A stretch of DNA of 64,000 nucleotides from Fervidobacterium sp. UBA5837. GTDB lineage: Bacteria > Thermotogota > Thermotogae > Thermotogales > Fervidobacteriaceae. The notes under the pieces were generated by a model. The model ran no database searches and was not told the origin of the DNA. It worked only from the letters and a program-made list of their open reading frames with translations. The position numbers were made by a program, and so were the translations under genes. This document shows positions 35,259 to 45,345 of this stretch, piece after piece; the stretch's first letter is position 1; each line of letters opens with the position of its first letter. The stretch lies in NCBI GenBank assembly GCA_002432805.1, contig DJGV01000006.1, positions 27,050 through 91,049 on the forward strand, written 5' to 3'.

Positions 35259-36089
35259 ATGAAAAAATTACTTACCGCAGTATTGGCCCTTTTATTACTC
35301 TCGACAGTTTTTGGCATAGCAACTGACACACGTATTTCTAGTATAAGGCCCCAACACGAAAGTGGATTCTTCGTAGAATTCTCGTCAATCGGGTACTCTT
35401 TTGAGAATAACGAAATCACTTCCCAACCACTCTTTGATATATTGGGTCAATTCAATTTAGGATTTAGGCATTATTTTACAAAAAATACGGTATTGAGCGC
35501 ACAAGGTTTCTTCGTAGATACGCAATTTGTTCCAACTGTCTACTGGGGAGCAGAGAGAACGGATCCCGGAATTTTTGTTCTTCTTGGGAGAACCTATCTT
35601 CATGGAGATTATCCTATTTACAATCTATCGGTAAAACCGCATATCGAGTTGTTAAGCGGCGGTGCTATCATAGATGATGGATATGCAATAGGCAGCTTAG
35701 GCAAGAGCGCGATAACCGTTGCATTTTCTGTTAATACGAACATCGAGATATTTTCTCGAGTGGAGAGTGGTTGGCTGATGGATGTGCTGAGATCTTCAAC
35801 CGATACCTCGGTTCAAGAAACAATAAATCAAGTTCGTCGAGACACGGCTTATGCAGTTGCAAACGCTGGACTGACGTGGTATTACGACAGCTATTCAGGT
35901 ATAGAAATAGGTTACAGGTTTTTCTTATTGAACAGAGATAGTCTGCTTACATATTTTCAAGGCTTTTCTTACACAGACTATGTCTTCAATTACTTCAAGC
36001 TCATGAATGACAGTCTGCCACCTGAAGAAAAGTTTATCATACCATTCATTACGACGGACTATTATATAAGCTTTTCTGTTAAGTTTTAG
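35259..36089 (+). CDS. exported barrel-like protein, unknown function
   Basis: 276 residues with a signal peptide (KKLLTAVLALLLLSTVFG). The mature part alternates polar and hydrophobic residues in many short strands and ends in Phe after YYISFSVKF, as in outer-membrane beta-barrels. In Thermotogales this suggests a protein of the outer sheath (toga). No family was recognised. ATG behind GGAGGTG. An exported esterase gene follows. Confidence 0.72.
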   Translation: MKKLLTAVLALLLLSTVFGIATDTRISSIRPQHESGFFVEFSSIGYSFENNEITSQPLFDILGQFNLGFRHYFTKNTVLSAQGFFVDTQFVPTVYWGAERTDPGIFVLLGRTYLHGDYPIYNLSVKPHIELLSGGAIIDDGYAIGSLGKSAITVAFSVNTNIEIFSRVESGWLMDVLRSSTDTSVQETINQVRRDTAYAVANAGLTWYYDSYSGIEIGYRFFLLNRDSLLTYFQGFSYTDYVFNYFKLMNDSLPPEEKFIIPFITTDYYISFSVKF

Positions 36090-36180
36090 GCTAATCTTTC
36101 ACACAATCAGCAAATCCACACTTTTGAGATTTTGAGTGTGACTTGTTATGTCAAGTGCCGCACTCTTTGGGAGGATTATC

Positions 36181-37143
36181 ATGAACAGAAAGTCTCATCT
36201 CAGATTTGCAATGCTATTACTTCTTGGCCTATGTTCATTGTCTCTTGGTGATTCTACACCTGAGAAATACACAGGACATATCGATGTGACAATCACAGTT
36301 GATGGCATTGAGAGGACGTATTGTATGTACGTTCCAAACATTCCTGCCATACACGACAAAGAACCACTACCATTGCTCATAGCACTTCACGGTGCTGGTG
36401 GTACTGCAAAGGGGATGGAAGAGAATGTCACGCTTGGAAGATTTGATGAATTGGCATACACAGAAGGTTTCATAGTTGTATACCCAGAGGGTGTGCAAAA
36501 ACAATGGAACGATGGTAAAAACGATACAAATCCCGCAAGAAGCGGTGTGGATGATGTTCATTTCATATCGACACTAATCGACATCATATCTCAGCAGTAC
36601 AACATCGACACAAAAAGAATATATATCACCGGTCTATCGAACGGCGGTATGATGGCCTTTCGACTTGCATGCGAATTATCTGATCGAATAGCTGCCATAG
36701 CCGCTGTTGCTGCACTAATGCCAGAAAACCTTGCCTCGACTATTCCAAACGACAAAGTCTCAGTACTCCTAATCCACGGAACTGATGACCCATTAGTACC
36801 TTGGGATGGTGGAAATGTTCATATTTTTGCCATAGAAGGTGGAAGAGTGCTATCTGCTACTCAGACTATAGAATTTTGGGTAAGGCGTAACGAATGCGCA
36901 TTGCAAATATCGAAAACCTATCTACCAGACATCGATGAAACAGATGAAACACGTGTGTGGAAGGAAGAATACGCAAATGCACAGGATGGTGCAAGAGTAG
37001 TACTTTACGGTATCGATGGTGGTGGACATTCATGGCCTAGTGGAATAGTCAATCTTCCTCAGTGGGTCATTGGTAAGACAAATCGTGATGTCAACGCATG
37101 CGACATCATATGGGGATTTTTCAAAGATGTAAAGAAGAAATGA
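36181..37143 (+). CDS. exported esterase, PHB depolymerase/feruloyl esterase-like
   Basis: 320 residues. Signal peptide (RFAMLLLLGLCSLSLG), then an alpha/beta hydrolase of the LpqC/CE1-like group: oxyanion region ALHGAGG, nucleophile Ser in GLSNGGM, acid Asp in HGTDDPLVPW and catalytic His in GGGHSWP. Probably removes ester groups from plant polysaccharides or short polyesters outside the cell. An in-frame ATG at 36148 exists, but GGGAGG lies just before ATG 36181, so the shorter form is chosen. Confidence 0.87.
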   Translation: MNRKSHLRFAMLLLLGLCSLSLGDSTPEKYTGHIDVTITVDGIERTYCMYVPNIPAIHDKEPLPLLIALHGAGGTAKGMEENVTLGRFDELAYTEGFIVVYPEGVQKQWNDGKNDTNPARSGVDDVHFISTLIDIISQQYNIDTKRIYITGLSNGGMMAFRLACELSDRIAAIAAVAALMPENLASTIPNDKVSVLLIHGTDDPLVPWDGGNVHIFAIEGGRVLSATQTIEFWVRRNECALQISKTYLPDIDETDETRVWKEEYANAQDGARVVLYGIDGGGHSWPSGIVNLPQWVIGKTNRDVNACDIIWGFFKDVKKK

Positions 37144-37152
37144 GAAGAATAT

Positions 37153-37635
37153 TCACAGTTCAAACCTATTAACGAACCAGCCGATGAATTTGGTGAAGAT
37201 CATATCGTACACGTAGAAAAAAACCTGACTACCAATTACAACCAAGGTAAAATACTTTATTACAACCTGATCAAAGATCAGAAATTTTGATGCAAGGTAT
37301 ACAGCCAATAAAGACAGATCAAAATAGAGGAACTTAAAGACCCAATGTAATTTTGTCTTACTCTCTATTAGCGCTTTAATTACGGGATAGAATGACATTG
37401 GCACAAAGAACAGCGCATACACCTTATCCGGAATTAGCAAGAACGCCAGTAAATCTGTCGCGAACGCAACTAAGATACCTGTTGAAATATTCGAGACGAT
37501 CACGGGGATTGCAAGCATATAAGTTGCCAGTGCTAAGAACGTAACCCTAGCTCTGATAAGAAGACCTATGTACAATGAGACTATAACAAGTGCTGAAACC
37601 ATTCCACTGTACGCAATTCTCTTGGCTCGGTCCAC
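37153..37635 (-). CDS. integral membrane protein, possibly ECF S-component-like
   Basis: 160 residues, five or six membrane helices, starting with a short basic N terminus (DRAKRIAYSGMVSALVIVSLY). The pattern of a first helix after an RIAY/ALV motif recalls substrate-binding S components of ECF vitamin transporters. No energising EcfAAT genes are nearby, and the assignment is tentative. GTG start behind AAAGGGG. Last gene of a minus-strand run after the J-domain gene. Confidence 0.65.
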   Translation of the reverse strand: MDRAKRIAYSGMVSALVIVSLYIGLLIRARVTFLALATYMLAIPVIVSNISTGILVAFATDLLAFLLIPDKVYALFFVPMSFYPVIKALIESKTKLHWVFKFLYFDLSLLAVYLASKFLIFDQVVIKYFTLVVIGSQVFFYVYDMIFTKFIGWFVNRFEL

Positions 37636-37667
37636 ATTATCCCCTTTCAATCATTCCCCAATCATTC

Positions 37668-38306
37668 TCAAAAACACGAAATAAAATCATTGCCAAAGCA
37701 TTCACAGCATGCATCAGTACAAGCCAAACATGCACACGTAGTACAACAATCACCGCAGAAATTGCTGTCTGCTGAACCTTGCGGCACATTGTAATATCTC
37801 CTATTCGCAGCTCTGTAATGATTGTTAAGTTGATAAAGTGCATCTTTGTATTCTTGATTGGAAGGATCCATATCTGCGGCCTTTTGTATATAACCATATC
37901 CATCCGAATAGTTGCCTTTATTTATTAAGATAACTCCCATGAGAAAATACCATTCCGCATTCCTCGTTCCCATTCTATTGAGCTCCTGCTCAGCTACCGC
38001 AAAATTCTGACTATTGATATATCCTCTTATCCTCTGGAAATCAGGGTCATATCCGGCATAACCATTTGAAGAATTGCTGTAACTACCGTCTTCAGAATCA
38101 CTGCTGTGTTCTTTTCCATAGTTTTCCATTATGTAATCGTACGCCTCATTGATCTCAGCCAATTTCTCATCTGCGAGATTTTTTAAAGGATTGTCCTGAT
38201 ATCTATCTGGATGGTACTTCTTGACAAGCTCCCTATATGCTTTCTTTATATCTTCTATCGATGCGTTCCTGTCTACACCTAATACCTTGTACGGATCTTT
38301 CGTCAA
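37668..38306 (-). CDS. J-domain protein with TPR-like middle and Cys-rich tail
   Basis: About 212 residues. N-terminal J domain (YKVLGVDRNASIEDIKKAYREL, HPD motif in KYHPDRY), a Ser/Asn-rich linker, a helical TPR-like part (about 95-170), and a C-terminal 30-residue tail holding ten cysteines (FCGDCCTTCACLACTDACC...). The tail could bind zinc or Fe-S, or form disulfides. It is a DnaK co-chaperone of a specialised kind, not DnaJ itself. TTG 38306 is best spaced from GAGAGGTG; GTG 38315 is the alternative. Overlaps the upstream DUF5685 gene by over 70 bases. Confidence 0.8.
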   Translation of the reverse strand: MTKDPYKVLGVDRNASIEDIKKAYRELVKKYHPDRYQDNPLKNLADEKLAEINEAYDYIMENYGKEHSSDSEDGSYSNSSNGYAGYDPDFQRIRGYINSQNFAVAEQELNRMGTRNAEWYFLMGVILINKGNYSDGYGYIQKAADMDPSNQEYKDALYQLNNHYRAANRRYYNVPQGSADSNFCGDCCTTCACLACTDACCECFGNDFISCF

Positions 38307-39156
38307 CCTTCTCACCTCTCAAAAGCTTTTCAGTTTTATCCGCAAGAGACAAATATATGACGTTATCCAATATGCCCTTATTCTTTTTGACATCCAAGAG
38401 TTCGTACGCCTTAGTTATGTTCTCAAGATAACTGTATAACATGAATCTCACATTATCCGAGACATCTTCCTTAAATCGTGCAATATCTCCACCAGAGTAT
38501 TCAAACGCATACCTTATCGGATTATACTTATCTTTCTTGACGTCGTCTACCAAATCATCGAATGCATCGACTACGTATATCCATCTTCCCAAATTATATC
38601 CTATGAACCTTAAAATCTCACCAGATTTTCCATCCAATGCATTGAAAATTTCCTCTGTAACCTTTCCAAACAAATGGCTCATCTTGTCTATATTACTGGA
38701 ACGTTCACGTTCCAATGACGATATGTCTGCCAAATTTTTATCGATGATATCTATCTTCTCTTTGAATTGCTCAACATTTCTCAGTTTCAAAATCTTTGAA
38801 GCCATTAGTGAAAACACATTTCCATCATCATTGTAATCGTCAATTAGCTTTCTATTGTTGAGAACCACGTTCATGGCAGCAGCGTATTCCACGTACGGAT
38901 TTTCAAAATAACTCACCTTTCTCATATTGTAAACACAAAACCGCTTTCTTGGCACATTCGAACCATACTCAATAGAAGACAAAAATAGTGCCAAAAAGGT
39001 CAAATCATAATTCAGCACATATTTTGAAGGATAATTCAATTTTCCCAAAGCAGTACAGACACCGCAATAATAACCTCTGAAAACATCATACTCCTTTATC
39101 TTCAACTCTGGTTTCAAAGGAGTTACATAACCAAATATACAACCACATCCTTTCAT
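38233..39156 (-). CDS. DUF5685 family protein
   Basis: 307 residues. The N-terminal FGYVTPLKPELKIKEYDVFRGYYCGVC matches the family opening, here with an extra MKGCGC block. The rest is helical with Asp-rich motifs (DAFDDLVDDVKKDKYNP) reminiscent of prenyl-synthase-like metal sites. Function unknown. It precedes and overlaps the J-domain gene by about 75-83 bases in another frame, a strong sign of coupling. The ribosome site is poor. It follows the restriction-modification gene by 21 bases. Confidence 0.75.
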   Translation of the reverse strand: MKGCGCIFGYVTPLKPELKIKEYDVFRGYYCGVCTALGKLNYPSKYVLNYDLTFLALFLSSIEYGSNVPRKRFCVYNMRKVSYFENPYVEYAAAMNVVLNNRKLIDDYNDDGNVFSLMASKILKLRNVEQFKEKIDIIDKNLADISSLERERSSNIDKMSHLFGKVTEEIFNALDGKSGEILRFIGYNLGRWIYVVDAFDDLVDDVKKDKYNPIRYAFEYSGGDIARFKEDVSDNVRFMLYSYLENITKAYELLDVKKNKGILDNVIYLSLADKTEKLLRGEKVDERSVQGIRCRQERIDRRYKESI

Positions 39157-39177
39157 GCTTTCATGCTTTGTATTAAA

Positions 39178-42100
39178 CTATTTCACATTTCTCTCAATTA
39201 CACTAATTTCATCATCAGTTAACTCGTACAAACGATACACCAATTGATCAATCTCACGTTCGTATCGTGATGTATCTTTAAGTGCATCTTGCTTTTTGAT
39301 AGATATGAGCGTATCCACCAAGTCTTCTATTTGTCTCACAACCACCTCATTCTTCGATGTTACTATCGGAATTGGCATTATTTCAACATATTGATTTGAT
39401 AATCTAAGACCAGTGAAGCCATATTGATGCACAATCTTTTTTGCATAGAACAAAATAGTGCTCGAATTTAGAACCGCCATGATATACTCCATATTTTGCT
39501 GCGATACGAAAAAGGCCATACTATCGAGCACATACACTCCTTCATCAACCAGACAGAACTTAGGTTGCTGTGTAATCCTTTGCCATGCCACTTTCTCCTT
39601 TTCGATCTCTGAATAATAAGTACAATTACGCAACTCCCACCAATAATCTCCTTTATTGTATCGCTCTTTTGCATTGTTTTCAAATGGCTTTAGATACCTC
39701 ATTAAAGATGGAATCTCGTGTTCGATGAATATTTCAGGTTTTTCACCCTTACTATTCTTGTCAGTCCAACCTGCAGGGATAACGATTGCCCAAGTGCCTA
39801 CCCACTTGCAATAGTACTTATCAACATCCCTACCTTGCAAAATAGGCTTGAGAAATCTCTCAGTCACGTTACGTTCTGTTTCATCTTTACAACCATTCAA
39901 AATGTCATTGCGCGTTGCACTGTCTATGATAAACGCATCGTTGAGCCCGGTTATAATCCCGAGATATGTCCTAACAGACCAGTCTTTCAACGGCCGTCCA
40001 CTGTGTTCTATCTTCTCTTTCAGTCTGTGTTCTGCATCATTACCGATGAACCAAGTGTCACTACCTAATTTATTAAGAACCACTCCATCATTATTCAATA
40101 TCTCAGCGGTATCGATGTGGCCCTTTCTTCCATCGAAAATTGTCACTGCCTTCGTACGATGTTCATTTTCTGATTTTTGTACAACGATGATACACGTATC
40201 GACAGTTGCACTCTCAAATGCCTTAGGCCCCAAATCTACAAGCACTTTCGGGTTATATCGTGCAAGAAAACCACGCAACTTTTCACCGTACCCTGCCTTC
40301 ATCCACTTATTTGAAGTAATATATACCAAATGGCCATTATCTTTGAGTATCTTCATTCCACGTTCAAAAAACAAGCAGTATATATCGCCTGTTCTATCGA
40401 ATAACTCGTATCCCTCGTTTTTATAAAGATCAGCGTACTTCAACCTTCCGTCAATTGGCTTTTGCAACTGGATGTAAGGTGGATTGCCAATGACAATATC
40501 GAACCCGCCCTTTTGATGAAAAACCTCCGAGAAGTACACTTCAAAATCGAACTCCCTACGACCATTAGTAATCTCATATATCAGCCTTTCAATCTCTGTT
40601 CTGTATTCCTGCTTTTTAGACAAATCTATTTCGTTGAAATACAAATACTTCAATTCCTCAAGTTCTTTGAATAGTCCCATGTTAAACAAGTTCTTCCCGA
40701 CACTCAACAGTGCATCACCATGTACTATCTTGTAATCAAGATTTGGAAGCGGCTCTATTTTGTCAGCACCGTCCTCATCGACTATCATATAGAGCCAAGC
40801 CCTCAACTTACATATCTCAACTGCGCCCGGGTCTACGTCGACACCATATATCGAATTCTCTATAATATACCGCTTCAAATCGTATTGCCTGACATATTTT
40901 CTTGTATACATCGAAAGCAATTTTCTCAACCTTGTAATCTCGTGAATCATCCCTATAGGAAAAGCCCCAGATCCCACAGCAGGATCGCAAATCTTCACAC
41001 ATGCAAGCAACTCATCGATCTTTTCAGCATTCTCAACTATGAATTCAGGAACTTCTGCCGTGTACGTAACATCTTCCCCTACCCTTTCAATCAACTCAAT
41101 TAGTGCTCTATCTTGCACACCAACCACTTGACTGAATTCTCTACGTCTAACCAATGTTTCGATTGCTTCTCTCAAACCTTCCATATTTGGTAAGAGCCTA
41201 GACAGCTCCGACTCGAGATAATTTATCAAACTCTCTTGGCACATGTAATGCACAATATCTTTACTCGTATAATACACGCCATATTCCTTGTTAAAATCCC
41301 GTTCTCTTTTTAATCTCAGCATTCTCACGTATTCATCGAAATTCTCTTGCCTAATCGCGTTGAGCTTTTCATATATCTTCCCGAGCAATTCAGGATCCAA
41401 CGCAACCTCTTTTTCAAATTGCTCTTCCTCGTTGACCGTGAAGGCATAATTATCGAACACATCCAGTATCCCATGCTTACCATCATCACTAGAAAACAAC
41501 TCATTTGGCAGTAGAATCTCCGTATGTAACCAATCGTAACCATTCATTGGGTCGAAGAGTCCACCATTGAGAAATGGAATCCTGCAACCAAATCTATCGT
41601 AATAATCACCTTCAGAACGTCTATCCGTTCTAAGTGCTTCATAGAAAAAAGGCTCAAGAACATCATTATAGAAATTAACATAATCACAAAACCTTCGTTC
41701 GTACAGCTGCCTTAGAAAATCTCTTGGCCCACTTCCCCAAGGCCGACCCTTCTCAACACCAAACCAACCTTTCTTCTGCAAGAAATACAAGAATGTAATC
41801 TGGCCGAGCAACTTCTTGGCGAAATCTACAGTCGTTATATCTTTCCTTGCGAATTCAGTCCTCACATTCTCATCGTTCTCAACAACCCTATCTAGATCAA
41901 TCTTTGTTCGTATAAAAAGATCCCTATATTCATTGAAAAATTCCTTTGCTATCGTTTCAACATTGAATGCCTCTTTCAAATCAGCGAGTGTCAATCTTCT
42001 ACTCTCATCTTTCAACAATGGCAATATCCTCTTTTGCACCGCACTGTTATGCTCGTTTGCACCAACGAGGAATGACCAACGAATTGCGGGTACGATTCTT

Positions 42101-42543
42101 CCATTTTCATCTGCCTTATCGTTGCAACTTTGCATAACAAATGAAAAGCGCCAATCGTCCATGCATTTAGGTACAAAGGCAACGATCACTCCATCTCTTA
42201 ACAACTCGCCACCATATCTTCCCGCCAAATAACATCCAATGAAATTACGTTCCATCACCTTCGAGCGATCGCTATCAATGCCCTTGCCATCTTGCAAATA
42301 GACGATCAGCACGTCTATTTCAGTCTCATCATCCAATCTACATCGTGCAATCACTTCATATCTCGATATATACTGTTGAAAAGCAAGAGGCACATATGCT
42401 TCTTGCCAAGGCCCTTTGGTTGTCTTCTCTATCTCTTCTCTACCGAGTCTAAAAAGATGTATGACAAACTCTATGAACTTCTCTCTATCAAACCTCGAAT
42501 CAAAAGTATCATCTATCAAACCCCTTGCAAACTCTTCATCCAT
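39178..42543 (-). CDS. type IIG restriction-modification fusion (Eco57I-like)
   Basis: 1121 residues. Residues about 1-420 form the N-terminal part usual in these fusions and presumably hold the nuclease. The N6-adenine methyltransferase core has motif I DPAVGSGAFP (520-529) and motif IV NPPY (687-690). The last third (about 860-1090) looks like a TaqI-C type DNA-recognition domain. No separate methylase or specificity gene is nearby, as expected for a self-contained enzyme that both cuts and methylates. The recognition sequence cannot be read from sequence. ATG with AGGGAG 11 bases upstream. Confidence 0.88.
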   Translation of the reverse strand: MDEEFARGLIDDTFDSRFDREKFIEFVIHLFRLGREEIEKTTKGPWQEAYVPLAFQQYISRYEVIARCRLDDETEIDVLIVYLQDGKGIDSDRSKVMERNFIGCYLAGRYGGELLRDGVIVAFVPKCMDDWRFSFVMQSCNDKADENGRIVPAIRWSFLVGANEHNSAVQKRILPLLKDESRRLTLADLKEAFNVETIAKEFFNEYRDLFIRTKIDLDRVVENDENVRTEFARKDITTVDFAKKLLGQITFLYFLQKKGWFGVEKGRPWGSGPRDFLRQLYERRFCDYVNFYNDVLEPFFYEALRTDRRSEGDYYDRFGCRIPFLNGGLFDPMNGYDWLHTEILLPNELFSSDDGKHGILDVFDNYAFTVNEEEQFEKEVALDPELLGKIYEKLNAIRQENFDEYVRMLRLKRERDFNKEYGVYYTSKDIVHYMCQESLINYLESELSRLLPNMEGLREAIETLVRRREFSQVVGVQDRALIELIERVGEDVTYTAEVPEFIVENAEKIDELLACVKICDPAVGSGAFPIGMIHEITRLRKLLSMYTRKYVRQYDLKRYIIENSIYGVDVDPGAVEICKLRAWLYMIVDEDGADKIEPLPNLDYKIVHGDALLSVGKNLFNMGLFKELEELKYLYFNEIDLSKKQEYRTEIERLIYEITNGRREFDFEVYFSEVFHQKGGFDIVIGNPPYIQLQKPIDGRLKYADLYKNEGYELFDRTGDIYCLFFERGMKILKDNGHLVYITSNKWMKAGYGEKLRGFLARYNPKVLVDLGPKAFESATVDTCIIVVQKSENEHRTKAVTIFDGRKGHIDTAEILNNDGVVLNKLGSDTWFIGNDAEHRLKEKIEHSGRPLKDWSVRTYLGIITGLNDAFIIDSATRNDILNGCKDETERNVTERFLKPILQGRDVDKYYCKWVGTWAIVIPAGWTDKNSKGEKPEIFIEHEIPSLMRYLKPFENNAKERYNKGDYWWELRNCTYYSEIEKEKVAWQRITQQPKFCLVDEGVYVLDSMAFFVSQQNMEYIMAVLNSSTILFYAKKIVHQYGFTGLRLSNQYVEIMPIPIVTSKNEVVVRQIEDLVDTLISIKKQDALKDTSRYEREIDQLVYRLYELTDDEISVIERNVK

Positions 42544-43091
42544 TGAGATGGACTCCCTTCTTTTGGGGGAAATCTAAGAAGATAACTGTTATCGTTAATA
42601 TCTCAAATCATATTGCTCAAAATTCAAACAAAATCTACGATCATTGCTTAAGAAACATGAAGATAATCATATCATCCTCCGATTGCTTCTAACTCAATTA
42701 TATCCTTTTATTGACAAATATTGACCATGTTTTTGGAAAATATCAGAAAAAGTTGATTGAAAAAACTTGGTCGTTATTTCTTGCTTAATAAACAATTTAT
42801 ACAACATATATACACTATGCGAACATTTGTAAGTTATGGTAAGCTCCTAAGCTCCTAGATGCCTTCGTATCAAAAAAGAATTATCTGTATCTTAACAATC
42901 AGAAATTCAAAGTTACATAAAGAAAATTACCGTAATACTTTAGTTTTGGTCAATTGGTACATGCCATCGATCCAGATTGCGGTTATTCGATGTTTGAGTA
43001 ACTGTGCTTTGTTGAATTCGCCAAGTAGTTTGTGATAACATATGTAATTGGGAGGGGAGAGGTCTTTTGTGGTGAAGGGGAGGTGATGGGA
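42544..43091. other. 548-base intergenic region
   Basis: No gene seen on either strand. It is AT-rich, with TTGACA-like hexamers at about 42713 and 42721 and a tandem repeat AAGCTCCTAAGCTCCT at about 42841. No convincing promoter, RNA or repeat element could be assigned. It separates the restriction-modification gene from the divergent sugar transporter. Confidence 0.5.
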
Positions 43092-44360
43092 ATGAAAAAG
43101 TTTTTTGTAGCTTTATCGTTGCTCTTAGTTATTCTTTCTTTTGCAGCTAAGGTTGAGCTGGTTTTTTGGACACATGAGGACCCCAACAGGACGCCTTTGG
43201 AGGAAGGATACATAAAAGAGTTTCAGAAGATGTATCCTAACGTTGAGATCAAAAGAGTCACTTATCCATCTGACAAGATAAAGGAAGTTCTACTAACTGC
43301 TTTTGCAGCAAGGAAAGGGCCAGATATATTCAACATCGAGATACAAGATGAGTATCCATACATCGTCAACGAAAGAGTCGCTCCAGTTAATCTAAACGCT
43401 TTGGGTTTGAAAAGCTATAACGATTTGAAAAATCAGTACCTTGAAGGTTCTCTCGATGCAGTAACCTACAAAGGCAAGATATATGGCTTGCCACTTGAAC
43501 TGACAAACTGGTGTATATTTATCAACAAGAAGTATTTCAGAGATGTTGGTCTTGATCCGGAGAAGGATTACCCGAAAACGTGGGAAGATATGGTAAGGAT
43601 CAGTGAGAAATTGGTCATTAGAGATGGACAGATTATCAAGAGGAGAGGGTTTGACTTCAGGTATCCATACTATTTGACTTTCTTCGTACCGATGGTTGAA
43701 CAGCTTGGTGGAGCACTTTTCAGCGCAGATGGGAAAACGGCAATAATTAACGATAACGCATGGATAAGGGTCTTGGATTTCATGAAACAGTGGGGACCAA
43801 ATGGCAAAAATTTGGGCTCGCCAACGTACACTGCTGCCAGAAAAGAGTTCAACAAGGACAACAACACAGTGGTGATGTGTGAATCTGGATTGTATCAGAT
43901 AGACAGGATAAGGACGGAAAATCCAGCGTTTTACAATTCCAATGAGTGGATGGTAGTGCCATGGCCAGTGTTCAAAAACGCAGTGAGAGATGTTAAATCT
44001 AACTATTACGGTCATTATTACATGGTTAATGCTGAAAGCTCAAAAGAGGAACAAGAGTGGGCATGGAGGTTTATAAACTTCATGTTGAGCCATCCACAAG
44101 ATTATTTGGTAAAAGTTGGTTTAATTCAGCCGAGGAAAGATTTGATTGAGTCGGATGTCTTCAAGAATTATCCATATTCAGATGTGTTCTTGGAAGACAT
44201 GGAGAAGGCACATATCGTTCCACTACATCCACAAGGTCCACAGATAGAACAGCTCATTCGTGAGGCAGTTGAGTCTGTTATGCTTACCAATACCTCAAGC
44301 CGTGATGCTTTGAATACGTTGAAGAGGAAGGTAAATGACCTTTTGAAGGAAGAGCAATAA
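43092..44360 (+). CDS. sugar ABC transporter substrate-binding protein
   Basis: 422 residues. Signal peptide (KKFFVALSLLLVILSFA), then a family 1 solute-binding fold (VFWTHEDPNRTPLEEGYIKEFQKMYP; YGLPLELTNW). Members bind oligosaccharides or other carbohydrates; the ligand is not predictable here. An in-frame start at 43032 is possible, but GGGGAGGTG (about 43077-43085) leads to ATG 43092 and a proper signal peptide. Two permease genes follow; an 11-base-pair hairpin separates it from the first. Confidence 0.9.
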   Translation: MKKFFVALSLLLVILSFAAKVELVFWTHEDPNRTPLEEGYIKEFQKMYPNVEIKRVTYPSDKIKEVLLTAFAARKGPDIFNIEIQDEYPYIVNERVAPVNLNALGLKSYNDLKNQYLEGSLDAVTYKGKIYGLPLELTNWCIFINKKYFRDVGLDPEKDYPKTWEDMVRISEKLVIRDGQIIKRRGFDFRYPYYLTFFVPMVEQLGGALFSADGKTAIINDNAWIRVLDFMKQWGPNGKNLGSPTYTAARKEFNKDNNTVVMCESGLYQIDRIRTENPAFYNSNEWMVVPWPVFKNAVRDVKSNYYGHYYMVNAESSKEEQEWAWRFINFMLSHPQDYLVKVGLIQPRKDLIESDVFKNYPYSDVFLEDMEKAHIVPLHPQGPQIEQLIREAVESVMLTNTSSRDALNTLKRKVNDLLKEEQ

Positions 44361-44361
44361 T

Positions 44362-44387
44362 TCAAGGTGGGCGCTTGCCCACCTTGA
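44362..44387 (+). promoter_or_regulatory. intercistronic hairpin after binding-protein gene
   Basis: TCAAGGTGGGC pairs perfectly with GCCCACCTTGA around loop GCTT, with no T-run after it. Such hairpins after binding-protein genes usually protect the upstream message, giving more binding protein than permease. Confidence 0.7.
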
Positions 44388-44443
44388 TTGTAAACTTGGC
44401 TTTGGAAATGCAAGTATGCAAATACAAAGTAGGGGGATATTCC

Positions 44444-45328
44444 TTGGAGAGAAAAAAGGCGATTTGGGGCTTTGTATTTACCATCCCTGCAATTGTGTTT
44501 TTCCTTATCTTTGATTTTTATCCAGTTGCAAACGCTTTTTGGATGAGTTTTTTCAAAAAGGACCTATTGTCTTTGAATCCACCAAAGTTTATAGGGTTCA
44601 AGAATTACACCTATCTTTTTACATCAGAGGCATTTTGGAATTCTGTTAAGGCAACGGCCATATTTACTTTTGGTACATTTGTTCCTATGGTTCTTGTCAG
44701 TTTAGCTCTTGCCGCATTGATAATAACTCGCAAAAGATTCCAGAAATTCCTTCAAATGGCTTACTATTCTCCAGCAGTTTTGTCTTCCGTTGTTGCTGCT
44801 ATGATATGGTTATTGATGTTCGATCCACGTGGATTGGCAAATCAATTTTTGAATTATTTTTTCAATACGTATGGCGTGGATTATCACTGGTTGTCAAATG
44901 AGAATATGTTACGTCTTGCCACAATCATAGTGTATTTCTGGAAGTATGTAGGATATTTTACAGTTATTTTCATTTCTGGGATGGCAAGTATTCCGAGGTC
45001 TATTCACGAAGCAGCCATTGTTGATGGTGCGAGTGGGTGGCAAGATTTTCGCCATATAACTTTGCCGCTACTTAAACCAACCACATTACTTGTCTCCGTG
45101 ATGTCGATGATTCAATGTCTAAAGACGTTCAGTACTCAGTATCTCTTCGTGCAAGGAGGAGCACCAAGAGGTCCGATAGATGTAATAACACTGAATATAT
45201 ACAACACGGCTATAAGGGATCACCAAATCGGTAGAGCAAGTGCGATGAGCGTAATCTTGTTCTTCGTGATAATGTTCTTCACGTATCTTCAGTTTAGAGT
45301 TTCAAGATCAGAAGAAGTATCTTACTGA
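44444..45328 (+). CDS. sugar ABC transporter permease (MalF type)
   Basis: 294 residues, six membrane helices and the permease loop EAAIVDGASGWQDFRHITLPLLKP. A short cytoplasmic start (ERKKAIWGFVF) leads into the first helix. TTG 44444 behind GGGGGAT is chosen; a longer reading from 44375 would begin inside the intercistronic hairpin. Partner of the following MalG-type gene. Confidence 0.9.
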   Translation: MERKKAIWGFVFTIPAIVFFLIFDFYPVANAFWMSFFKKDLLSLNPPKFIGFKNYTYLFTSEAFWNSVKATAIFTFGTFVPMVLVSLALAALIITRKRFQKFLQMAYYSPAVLSSVVAAMIWLLMFDPRGLANQFLNYFFNTYGVDYHWLSNENMLRLATIIVYFWKYVGYFTVIFISGMASIPRSIHEAAIVDGASGWQDFRHITLPLLKPTTLLVSVMSMIQCLKTFSTQYLFVQGGAPRGPIDVITLNIYNTAIRDHQIGRASAMSVILFFVIMFFTYLQFRVSRSEEVSY

Positions 45329-45345
45329 TTTGGTGGGGTGATTGT

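Noticed and set aside
42841..42856. Tandem AAGCTCCT repeat
   Set aside because: Two copies only and no nearby feature; not a CRISPR or known repeat.
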